DNA of 64,000 nt, from the NCBI GenBank assembly GCA_019426215.1, contig CM033397.1:22632480-22696479 (forward strand). The letters are read 5' to 3'. Below the pieces are notes generated by a model. The model searched no databases. It had not been told where the DNA came from and saw only the letters and a program-made list of their open reading frames with translations. The first letter of the stretch is position 1. Each line of letters opens with the position of its first letter. Source of the stretch: Buddleja alternifolia. Its lineage: Eukaryota; Streptophyta; Magnoliopsida; Lamiales; Scrophulariaceae. This document shows positions 11,308 through 21,772 of the stretch, piece by piece. The position numbers were made by a program, and so were the translations under genes.

Positions 11308-11772
11308 TCAGTCACCGACCATGTCTTGAGAATGATTGCCTTGGTGAACAAACTCAATGACATGGAGGTGCCGATAAATCCTGACTTGGCTATTGATTTA
11401 GTACTTCAGTCGCTCTCTCCTGCCTACGATCAGTTCGTAGTGAATTTCAACATGAACCAATTGGTTGCCACTCTTCCTGAGTTATTAGACATGTTACGCA
11501 CTACTGAGGCAACGGTCAAGAAGGCAAAGCCTGTGCTGCTTGCTGACACTTCTTCATCTCTCGCTTTTAATAACGAGAAAAGCAAGAAGGGAAAGAAGAA
11601 GAAGAAGAAGAAGAAGGGCAACGAATTGCAAGCAAAGGTTGTCATCAAGAAAGTCAAGAAGAAAATTGGGAAGTGTTTTAACTGCAAAAACAAGGGACAC
11701 TGGAAAGATCAATGCCCTGAGCCTCCTCGTGAGCGCAAGAAAGGTACATTTGTTGTAAAGTTAACTCGTTAA
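11308..11772 (+). pseudogene. Copia gag (UBN2-type) C-terminal part with zinc knuckle, element B
   Basis: The open frame begins directly at the Sirevirus LTR edge, so the N-terminal half was cut off by that insertion. It has the copia gag helix-rich segment (VLQSLSPAYDQFVVNFNMN), a lysine run at about residues 95-106 and a CCHC knuckle (C-x2-C-x4-H-x4-C in CFNCKNKGHWKDQC). It ends at 11772. The same gag segment appears in element C (16595-17030), so B and C are the same broad copia group. Gag would form the virus-like particle shell and bind RNA. Truncated here. Confidence 0.85.
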
Positions 11773-12806
11773 TTAACTGTGCTTCTTGAGTGTTATGATA
11801 CTGTTAAAATACTCACTTATGCAATGGATTGCAGATGGTGGGAAGAAGCAGGAAACAAAGAAATGAGGTTATGGTCTTGAAGACGCCAAGGAAGCGTTTG
11901 TCGCAGCCAAGGCTGAAGGACAAGAAATAATTTATTTGTCGTTTTAATTACGAGACAATGTTTTTGAAGAATGTTTTACCATGTTTTTGAATTAACGTAT
12001 GAACCATGTTTTACTCCACCTTGGTTTATGGGTGGAGATTCAAGTTTTATTAAAATGCGTTTTATTATTTATGGTTCTGAAATTAATTTTTATAACGTGT
12101 TATCTTCACAACATTTGACTCATATCACACAACAAATGTATATATTGATCTTACTGCCAAGGTAATAACCTAGGCAAGCATATTAATCTATTAGACATAG
12201 AATAATGAGTGTAACCCTATAATGGTCACATTAGATGTGACATGGAAACCACACACATCAAGGATGTGAAAGTTATTGCTTGTGTCAAGCAAACAGTGGG
12301 AGCAATTGAGGATATATATCCTCTTATCTTGTGAATATGAGTTTCTTAGTGTTCATTAAACTTGGAACGAAAGGGATCGTTTCATAATATCCTACCTTCA
12401 AGGTGAAGGAATTCTTCTATGAAAGAATGACGATAGTGATGAAAAACTAAAGACTCAATAAACATAAACTCCACTGGCAGTTAAGATGAATAGACTAGTA
12501 AACCTATAAACCTATGAACACAAATTCCATATCCTTAGAGCCGAAAAATGCTAGCGATGGATATGACGAAAGTCAAGGTATCTTGACAAGTAGTGGAAGC
12601 CGGCCTAACAACATAAGTGCTTCAAAGAATAATCTATTGATAGAATCTTTTTTGAACATAACTTCTAAAGGTTAATAGGTATACTACTGGCTTGTTAGCG
12701 TCATATGTTGACAACGTTACATGAATAACATAAATGTGAACATCATCTCAATTTTCCAAAAATGGACTTGAAAGAAAAAGGCGCCCCAATTGCACGAGGT
12801 AGCAAT
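11773..12806 (+). other. Degenerate internal sequence of copia B, no gene
   Basis: No open frame with recognisable content. It contains a stretch near 12290-12330 (GCAAACAGTGGGAGCAATTG) reminiscent of decayed copia pol. The last bases before the element C insertion include the GCAAT target site (12802-12806). Confidence 0.5.
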
Positions 12807-14549
12807 TGTTAGAGTTAGTGCCTGGCGCACCAATTATTAGGCGCCATTCTTTGTAATAGTAACTCTAGAGTTGAACAATCATTTTCATACAAATAAAGTC
12901 AATCTCTTTTATATGTGTGGCATGTCTTTATTCTTAAATTAGTTTTTACTTTAGCTTAGAATAAAGTCCCGAAGGATCACACATAGTTATGGGACATCAT
13001 TGCACATTGGGTGTGGCAATGATGGAATATGTCTCGAAGGCTGTGATCTTTAAACATTGTTCCAAGTCGTGAAAGGGTTCATCGAGATAAAGGGATATCG
13101 ATGCAACCCAAAAGACTTGCTCATATGATGCATACTCTGGTAGAAGTGTATCTCGTTCCATAGATACTGGCATGGTGAAAGCCAATGTATATATGAGGGT
13201 TGCCATTGTGGTAGTGGGCGAACTGAACAACCCCATGGAAGTTCCTGAAATGGATTCCCAGTCGAATGTGGAACTTCCAGTGGTCTTGTAGTATAAGAGT
13301 AATCCTTATGGACCTAAGATTCCATTGGATGTCTTATGCGTAACCGCGTATGTTCTTGATTTGTTACATGATCACTTTAGATGATCGAATATGGGCAAAC
13401 TCAGACATGCACGTCTTACGTAGTAAGGCATGTGAGAATCAAGAGGAATCTATCTCTGACATTAGCCAGTCGGTTAATCTCCTATGGTTAAGTGAATCGA
13501 CATAAGGAATCTTCGGCCGAAGTATGATATCTAAAGAGGCGTAGGGTTTCCTCGTTTAGATAGTCGAAGTCGATTTCACATAACGTGGGAAACATAGTAT
13601 TGAATTAATAGAGCTTCGACCTTAGCCACTGCTCCAGATTTAATCGGGAGATTAGATAGAGAGATCTTACTTATGCGAGGATCAAGATCGCAAAAGGCGT
13701 ATCTTTACTTTCGTTTATCTAGGTCTTCGGGACCCTATGCTAGGTGGGCAACCGAGACTTGTAAGTACCGAGAATTAGCTTGGTGACTAATTCGAGGCTT
13801 GATTAAATCAAAGGATCGATTCAATCTAGTACTTTCCATTTTTGGAAGGTACACTAGCACTGTGGGAAAGTGAGGGAAGGGGGCGATTTTTACCATGTGG
13901 TGGAGGAGGAAAAGAGTTTTCCTCTTCTCCAAGTCTTCATAGGATAAGGATTACTAGAGAGTTTAGGAGAAAGGAAGTTTCCTTTTCCTAATTGGACTCT
14001 AGGTAATCTTCACTTATAAATAAGAGATGAAGGAGACTAAAATGGATGATGATTTTTGCTGGAAAAATTCGCCCCTCCCTAGACTCTAAAATCGGCCACC
14101 TTCTTTTCCCTTTCCAACAAGACTTCGTTCTATTCATGTGTGGAATTAAACGACTTAGAAAATATTCCTACCATTCACATAATCAAACCTAAGTTAAGCT
14201 TAGAATCGTTTTGTTGTCTAGCACGCAAGGCAAGACGATTGGTTACTTGAACGAGGTGTGGATACATCTTAGAGGTGCGACGCTTGGAGCACTCTAAACT
14301 GGGAGATACGAAAAGACGACGGGCAATTTCTCACCTAAGGGAAATTGTGTGGATTTGCACCACAGAGTTGCTGAGATCCAAAGTACGAGGTGAAACGAAA
14401 TTTGAGAAAGGTATAATTTCGTTTACCTCCTTATCGAATTCGATCGAACCAATTCCATATTCCTATTTTTGGGTGGTTGTACGTTTACTTTTGTAAAAAT
14501 TTTAATTTCCGCTGCCACGAGCCACCCGAGGGAATGAGTCAACCCAACA
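12807..14549 (+). repeat. 5' LTR of copia C
   Basis: 1743 bp, TG...CA. Compared with the 3' LTR it lacks about 390 bp (the junction is at about 13868, between GTGGGAA and AGTGAGG). It keeps about 85-100 bp that the 3' LTR has lost or replaced near the right end. TATA box TATAAATA at 14015-14022. Confidence 0.92.
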
Positions 14550-14550
14550 G

Positions 14551-14563
14551 TGGTGTCAGAGCC
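14551..14563 (+). other. Primer binding site of copia C (initiator tRNA-Met type)
   Basis: TGGTGTCAGAGCC lies one base after the LTR. The usual plant copia site reads TGGTATCAGAGCC, so there is one A-to-G difference at the fifth base. Confidence 0.8.
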
Positions 14564-16228
14564 ATGATTTGGCTCGATTGAATTTTTTATGTGATTATGC
14601 ATGTTTGTTTTTACGTTTTAATTGTAAAATCGAAAGCATGATAATCAATATGTTCATTGTTAGACTAGGATTGATTTTGATTTGGGATGTTGTTTGATTT
14701 TTATGATTTTGATATTTAAAAGTCATTGGTTTTAAAAATCATGAAATTTGAAATTTAGGTATATGATTGTTTTCGAAGGTTTTGATCTAGTTTTATGAAA
14801 TCACCTTTGGTGGGGTGTTGCGAGATGGTTGAACCGAAGGTTTAATCATCAAGTAATAAAATTCAGACCTTAGGAGAATTCAGATTCGTTAATCAAAACT
14901 CAAAAAAATCACGAACGTGCGAAAAATTGATATAAAAATCGCAAACAGCAACAGCCGCTGCACGCGGTGCCCAGGCGTGGTCAACAGAAAGTTAAAACAA
15001 AATTTTTTTTTCCTTTCTTCGTACTTTCTGGAGGTGGGTGACCCAAAGACCTAACCTATGATGTTTTTTGACTTATAAACTCTGAGAAAGGTTTTATAAA
15101 TCGATATTGAACTTATCCCAGTGATATTTGCAATCTAGTTTGAACGATGAATGTTTAAAATTTTCTTTATCGCATGTATGTTTGTTGCTTGGCGTGTTTA
15201 TGTGATAAGGGGATGAACCATGAGACTAGTCATAGTATTGGTTTTCAATGTATGTAATTATTCTAGAGTTGTAAATAATAGCCGGTTTGGCTCTTTACTT
15301 TTCCGCATAGTAGATTAGTAGTTTTTAAATACTCTATGTAATCGAAGACGGAGCAAGGAGATGGAGCCGGGACTTGAAGACTTGTATGCTGAGGCGATAC
15401 CATTGTAATAGTCTAGGCTGGTTTTTTACTTTCTAGAATGTCCAAACCCACTTTGGCTCGAGTGGGTTACTAGGTTAGGGCTCGAGGTGGTTCATCCTCA
15501 ATTTTACCTCTTTGTGGATGTTTTATTTATCTGTCTATGATGATTATGTCATGTAATGCATGCATAGGATAGATAATTAAAACAAGATAATTAAATCTGA
15601 TGAGACCCCCCAAATAAGCATGTTATAATTCCCTCCTGTGAAAATATTAGGCTTTTGTGATTATAAGAATGAAATTCTATTATCATACCTTCCATCATAA
15701 GTATTCACCATGTGAAACGCCGCTAAAGGTTCAATCCTTTTGCTTAGAAAATGGGGTGGATTGGATCCAAGGTAGGCTGTGAGTGTTTACTAAGCACTAC
15801 GGTGCCCCGTGGAAATCGGTTGGTTTCATTGCTTTGCTCAGAAAATGGGGGCAATGGAATTGATGGTTATACATGGGATATTTGATGGGTCGAGCCTAAC
15901 ATCGTCCCTCATGTGTTAGCTCAGAAAATGGGGCACATGTGGGAGATGAGGAAAACCATCTTGAGAACTATCTAGAAAGATAGAAGGCCCGGTAAGGCTA
16001 CTATTCAAAATCATCGTGTGTTAGCTCAGAAAATGGGGCATATGATGAAGTGAGAATAGATCTCAAGCCCACTAAAGAGACTAACGTTTCTTCGAATCAT
16101 ATCAAGAGGGTGGTGTGATTTGAGAAAAATAGTGGGAGACTTGTACAATTAAAGACCAAATTATATAAGGACTTTATTTGAAAATCCGTTATTGATTGTC
16201 TGTTATGCATTTTTGTAGATAAACGAAA
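14564..16228 (+). other. Untranslated leader of copia C
   Basis: No reading frame. A dispersed 15-bp motif, GCTCAGAAAATGGGG or one-base variants, occurs four times: 15742-15756, 15836-15850, 15919-15933 and 16024-16038. The copies are all in the same orientation and spaced about 85-105 bp apart, in the half of the leader nearest to gag. Confidence 0.75.
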
Positions 16229-17517
16229 ATGGCCAATAATCCTTTCAAAACCCTAATTGAAACAAACAAACTGACTGGACCAAACTTTGAAGATTGGCTT
16301 CGTAACCTTAAGATTATCCTTTCGTCTGAAAGAAGACAATATGTGCTTGACATACTGGTGCAAGATGAGCCGGAAGAGGATTCATCTGATGATGAAAAGT
16401 TCCAGTACCAGCAATGGAAGGAAGATGACATGCAAGTGCGATGTTTCATGTTGGCCTCTATGAGCAACGAGTTGCAGAGACAACATGAGACGATCGAGAA
16501 TGCTGTGTCGATCCTTCTTCATTTGCAAGAGCTGTATGGCACTAGAACTAGGCGAGAAAGATATGCTATCTCCAAGGAGCTCTTCAAAGCTTGAATGACT
16601 GAAAACTCTGATCTAAGTGCGTACGTACTTAAAATGATCAGGCTAATTGAAAAATTGGCTAGTCTGGGCGTGGCACTTGACAATGAGCTTTCTGTGGACT
16701 TGGTCCTACAGTCATTGCCTAACTCTTATGATCAATTTGTGGTCAATTTCAACATGAACCAACTTGAAGCAAAGCTTCCTCAGCTATTGAACATGTTGAA
16801 GACTGCTGAAAGCACCATCAAGAAGGATAAACCGGTGCTTCTTATGAATTCCTCTTCAAAAGCCAAGAAGGGCAACAAGAAGAAGAATAAGACTAAGAAG
16901 CTGAAAGGTAATGGTGGTGTGAAGAAGGATAAGAAGTCCAAGTTTAGAAAGTCTGATGAGTGCTTCAAATGTGGGAAAGTTGGGCACTGGCAAAGGAACT
17001 GCAAAGAGCCTCCGGCTCAAGTTATGTTCTTTGTTGAAGTTAACTTCACTGTTAACAATACTTCTTGGGTTCTTGACACTGGATGCGGTGTTCATATCTG
17101 CAATGACTTCCAGGTGATGAAAAGAACTAAGGAGCTAAGTAGAGGAGACATGACCCTGCGGATGGGGAATGGAGCATTGGTTGCTGCCAAAGCCGTGGGG
17201 ATGATCTACTTAGAGTTAGGAGATAGGAAATTAGTTTTACATTCCGTTTATTTTGTTCCTGAAATAATAAGAAATATTATCTCGATTCCGGTTTTGGATA
17301 GAGAAGGATATTATTTTGAGATTCGTAATAAAAATTTACTTTTGTTTTATGAATCGTCTCTTATTATGGAATCGAAAATGAAAGATGGAATGTATACTAT
17401 ATCCCCAATAATTTCGAATCTCAATATTCAACAAAGTAACAAACGTAAACAAGATAATCAAGTAAGCACACAAATGTGGCACGAAAGACTTGGACATATT
17501 TCCATGACATCCATGTA
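16229..17517 (+). pseudogene. Copia C gag - zinc knuckle - protease - GAG-pre-integrase
   Basis: The ATG at 16229 (MANNPFKT) starts gag; TGP-N-F-D-W near residue 20 is the typical copia gag entry. A TGA at 16592-16594 stands where an Arg codon (CGA) is expected. The frame then continues from 16595 through the gag C-terminus, a lysine-rich tract, a CCHC knuckle (CFKCGKVGHWQRNC, about 16960-17000) and the protease active site (WVLDTGCGVHICND; catalytic D-T-G near 17078). It ends in the pre-integrase motif WHERLGHISM at about 17477-17506. Immediately afterwards the reading jumps, in frame, into RT. The whole integrase core and the linker to RT are absent. Confidence 0.9.
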
Positions 17518-19008
17518 CTCCAACAAGGTATGGACCTTGGTTGACCCACCTGAGGGCATCAAGCCCATTGGCTGTAAGTGGGTCTACAAGCGAAAGCTTG
17601 GAGTCGATGGAGAGGTAGTAACCTATAAGGCTCGCCTCGTGGCAAAAGGATTTACTCAAAGACAAGGGATTGACTATGAGGAAACCTTCTCGCCAGTGGC
17701 TATGCTGAAATCCATTAGGATTATGCTTGCAATATCTGCATATTTTGATTATGAAATATGCAGATGGATGTAAAGACTACATTCCTCAATGGAGAAATTG
17801 AGGAAGAGATTTACATGCAACAGCCAGAGGGCTTTAGATCCAAAGGGAGCGAACACAGAGTGTGTAAACTCCAAAGGTCCATCTATGGACTTAAGCAAGC
17901 TTCTCGAAGTTGGAACAAACATTTTGACACTGTCATACAAGAGTATGGATACATTCAAAACGTTGAAGAGGCATGTGTGTATATGAAAGACAGTGGGAGC
18001 GCAATCACGTTCATCATACTTTATGTTGATGACATCCTACTAATTGGAAATGATGTAGGGATGATGCAGTCAACTAAAGTATGGCTCTCTAATAAATTCT
18101 CCATGAAAGATATAGGAGAGGCGTCCTACATACTCGGTATGAAGATCTATAGGGATAGATCGAGTAGGATGTTAGGTCTCTCCCAATTTGCATATATCGA
18201 TCGCATACTCAAAAGATTTGAGATGGAAGAGTCCAAGAAGGGATTATTGCCAATAGGACATGGTATCACACTTTCCAAGTCTATGTGCCCAAAGACTGAG
18301 GAAGAAAGAGTGAAAATGTCCAAAACTCCCTATGCTTTTGCGATAGGTAGTATAATGTACGCGATGATATGCACAAGACCCGATGTAGCTTATGCATTGA
18401 GTGCGTGCAGTCGATATCAAGCGAATCCAGGCATGGCACATTGGAGTTCGGTGAAAACAATCCTTAAGTATCTAAGGAGAACTAAGGAGTTTTTCTTGAT
18501 ATACGGACGAGGAGAATTGGAATTAGAGGGGTTTACTGATTCGAGTTTCCAATCCGATAAGGATGACTCGAAGTCGGTCTCTGGGTTTGTTTTTCTGCTT
18601 AATGACAGAGCGGTTAGCTGGAAGAGTTCCAAGCAAGCAACCATAGCCGACTCCACCACTGAAGCAGAATTTATTGCAGCAAATGAGGCTACAAAAGAAG
18701 CTGTTTGGATGAGGAACTTCATCCAAGAATTGGGTGTCGTTCCATCTGTTGGGGATCTAGTAACGGTATACTGTGATAACAACGGGGCTATTGCGCAAGC
18801 AAAAGAGCCGAGGTCTCATCAGAAATCCAAACATGTTCTGAGGAAATTCCGATTGATACGAGAAATCATTGGAAGAGGCGACGTGCGAATGGAGCGCGTG
18901 GACACAGCGGACAACATAGCGGACCCACTCACCAAACCCCTTAGCCAAAAAGTATTTGAAGGACATCTGGGAAGAATGGGCCTTAAGTACATGGGCAATT
19001 GGCGCTAG
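17518..19008 (+). pseudogene. Copia C reverse transcriptase - RNase H
   Basis: RT starts at VWTLVDPPEGIKPIGCKWVYK, then KARLVAKGF and GIDYEETFSPVA. At about 17757-17760 one base is missing (the Trp-Gln-Met region), so the frame shifts and ends at 17773. The +1 frame carries on at 17758 with QMDVKTTFLNG, SIYGLKQASRSW, the catalytic box LYVDDILLIGND (about 18020-18055), SIMYAMICTRPDVAYA, then RNase H (LEGFTDSSFQSD, SVSGFVFLLN, STTEAEFIAANEA, YCDNNGAIA). It ends in HLGRMGLKYM at 19008. The polypurine stretch CAAGTGGGAGAT lies between the stop and the 3' LTR. Active-site residues are intact, but one frameshift and one stop make the polyprotein non-functional. Confidence 0.9.
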
Positions 19009-19022
19009 GGCAAGTGGGAGAT

Positions 19023-21059
19023 TGTTAGAGTTAGTGCCCGGCGCACCAATTATTAGGTGCCATTCTTTGTAATAGTAACTCTAGAGTTGAACAATCGTTT
19101 TCATACAAATAAAGTCAATCTCTTTTATATGTGTGGCATGTCTTTATTCTTAAATTAGTTTTTACTTTGGCTTAGAACAAGTGCCGAAGGATCACACATA
19201 GCTATGGGACATCATTGCACATTGGGTGTGGCAATGATGGAATATGTCTCGAAGGCTGTGATCTTTAAACATTGTTCCAAGTCGTGAAAGGGTTCATCGA
19301 GATAAAGGGATATCGATGCAACCCAAAAGACTTGCTCATATGATGCATACTCTGGTAAAAGTGTATCTCGTTCCATAGATACTGGCACGGAGAAAGCCAA
19401 TGCATATATGAGTGTTGCCAATGTGGTAATGGGCGAACTGAACAACCCCATGGAAGTTCCTGAAATGGATTCCCAGTAGAATGTGGAACTTCCAGTGGTC
19501 TTGTAGTATAAGAGTAATTCTTATGGACCTAAGATTCCATTGGATGTCTTATGCGTAACCGCGCATGTTCTTGATTTGTTACATGATCACTTTAGATGAT
19601 CGAATACGGGCAAACTCACACATGCACGTCTTACGTAGTAAGGCACGTGAGAATCTAGAGGAATCTATCTCTGATATTAGCCAGTCGGTTAATCTCCTAT
19701 GGTTACATAGTGAATCGACTTAAGGAATCTTCGGCCGAAGTATGATATCTAAAGAGGCGTAGGGTTTCCTCGTTTAGATAGTAGAAGTCGATTTCACATA
19801 ACGTGGGAAACATAGTATTGAATTAATAGAGCTTCGACCTTAGCCACTGCTCTAGATTCAATCGGGAGATTAGATAGAGAGATCTTACTTATGCGAGGAT
19901 CAAGATCGCAAAAGGTGTATCTTTACTTTTGTTTTATCTAGGTCTTCGGGAATCTATGCTAGGTGGGCAACCGCGATTTGTAAGTGCCTAGAATTAGCTT
20001 GGTGACTAATTCGAGGCTTGATTAAATCAAAGGATTGATTTAATCTAGTACTTTCCATTTTTGGAAGGTACACTAGCACTGTGGGAAGGTGTACTTACTA
20101 CTAGATAGAAACGAGCCTAAGGGGTCACACACTAACTCGAGAGAGTCACTGCTTGAATAGATGTGATTAATCAATTTCGAGGAAATTGAGGGAATTAGGA
20201 AAGTGTAGTACTTTCCTAATATGGAAAATTGAAGGATTCAATTAATTTTACTCTTTTAATTAATCTTGTAGAATTAATTAAATTAATGGACCTAGTAGAG
20301 TCCAAGTATTTTATTTAATTGGGTAAAGCCCAAGTTAAATAAATAAATGCTGGGATTAATTGGTTGGATTTAATTTGACTTGTATTTAATTGATGGGTTG
20401 TGCCTATAATTAAATTGAGAAATCAAGATTGAACCCTAGAGTCCAATTGAATGTGTTGACCAATTTCTTGAGTGAAAATAAGGGAAGGGGGCGATTTTTA
20501 CCATGTGGTGCAGGAGGAAAAGAGTTTTCCCTTCTCCAAGTCTTCATAGGATAAGGATTACTAGAGATTTTGGGAGAAAGGAAGTTTCTTTTTCCTAATT
20601 GGATTGTAGGTAATCTTCACCTATAAATAAGAGATGAAGGAGACTAAAATGGATGATAATTTTTGCTGGAAAAATTCGCCCCTCCCTAGACTCTAAAATC
20701 GGCCACCATTCATGTGTTGAATTAAACGACTTAGAAAATATTCCTACCATTCACATAATCAAGCCTAAGTTAATTATGTGAATGGTAGGATGCTTGGAGC
20801 ACTCTAAACCGGGAGATACGAAAAGACGACGGGTAATTTCTCACCCAAGGGAAATTGTGTGGATTTGCACCACAGGGTTGCTGAGATCCAAAGTACGAGG
20901 TGAAACGAAATTTGAGAAAGGTATAATTTCGTTTACCTCCTTATCGAATTCGATCGAACCAATTCCATATTCCAGTTTTCGGGTGGTTGTACGTTTACTT
21001 TTGTAAAAATTTTAATTTCCGCTGTCACGAGCCACCCGAGGGAATGAGTCAACCCAACA
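19023..21059 (+). repeat. 3' LTR of copia C
   Basis: 2037 bp, TG...CA. It is longer than the 5' LTR because it retains about 390 bp (about 20097-20487, AT-rich with many AATTAA words) that the 5' copy lacks. Near the right end it carries a unique perfect hairpin (20743-20789) in place of about 85 bp present in the 5' copy. TATA box TATAAATA at 20622-20629. Confidence 0.92.
20743..20789. repeat. 17-bp perfect inverted repeat (hairpin) inside the 3' LTR of copia C
   Basis: Arm CCTACCATTCACATAAT (20743-20759), 13-bp loop, arm ATTATGTGAATGGTAGG (20773-20789). The left arm and loop match the 5' LTR (about 14167-14194). The right arm is absent there; instead the 5' LTR has about 85 bp of other sequence before the two LTRs align again at GCTTGGAGCACTC. 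Confidence 0.9.
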
Positions 21060-21772
21060 GCAATATGTGCGGGCCATTGGGTTGCCATAATCTTTTTCAG
21101 TCCGAAACCATAAATAATATGTTGACTAAGCTCAACATGGAAGAATTAAAAGGTAATTCATCCTGAAAAGCATAAACCGAAAGGTAGGTGCAATTCTATG
21201 AGTTTTTAATAGGTGTTGACTAATACATTTAATGTATAAAGTCGAACTCCTATTTTAATCCAATAGATTGGATTGGTGTTGTTCATCGGATAACAACATG
21301 GGAAAATTAGAACTAGAAGCTCTAGTCTTAAGACATGAACTTAGTGATGATTGAGGATTTGTTTTATGCCAAATGGGAAAGTAAAGGCTGAAGACATCTC
21401 TTAAGAAGAGATAGAGGCTAACTATACCATTTAGGTCACGCATAAGAATGCGGTAATAAAAGGTGGTTAGATAGGTAAACGTATGAGGTTCTGCCAATCG
21501 AATATCAAGTAAATAAATTCTATGATTATCGATAATGGTGTAAACTCTTAAAAAGAAGCAAAGGTCTCACCAACTATCTAGACATACCTAGTGACGAAGC
21601 GAATAATCCAAGAGATTATTTGATCAGAGTCGACGTTCGAGTGGAACAAGTCAACTCGACGGAAACATGGCAAACCCCTTTTCACCAAACCCTTGAGTAG
21701 TAGTTGTGATCAATAGGTCATCTAGACGATGGACCTGTGTGGGAATAGTAGGATCTTGGGCAAGTGGGAAAT
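21060..21772 (+). pseudogene. Degenerate 3' end of copia B pol (RNase H tail)
   Basis: Mostly unreadable. From about 21620 to 21708 one frame resembles the end of copia RNase H (RVDVRVEQVNST, then a decayed 'ADPFTKPL'-like segment near 21675-21700). The stretch GGGCAAGTGGGAAAT at 21758-21772 is the polypurine tract next to the LTR. This ties the 3' LTR at 21773 to element B. Confidence 0.6.

Larger units (their letters stand above)
12807..21059 (+). mobile_element. Complete copia element C with 5-bp TSD, integrase-deleted
   Basis: Both LTRs begin TGTTAGAGTTAGTGCC and end AACCCAACA. The flanking 5-mers are GCAAT (12802-12806) and GCAAT (21060-21064), a perfect target-site duplication. The internal region has a tRNA-Met-type primer site at 14551, a 1.68-kb leader, gag, zinc knuckle, protease, GAG-pre-integrase, RT and RNase H. 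The integrase core is missing. Total 8253 bp. The gag reads through to RT apart from one stop and one frameshift, so it is younger than element B that it interrupts. Long LTRs suggest the Angela/Tork side of copia; this is inference only. Confidence 0.93.

Noticed and set aside
12997..13236. 79-codon frame on the - strand that is repeated at 19451-19212
   Set aside because: The repetition is due to the two LTRs of copia C, not to gene conservation.
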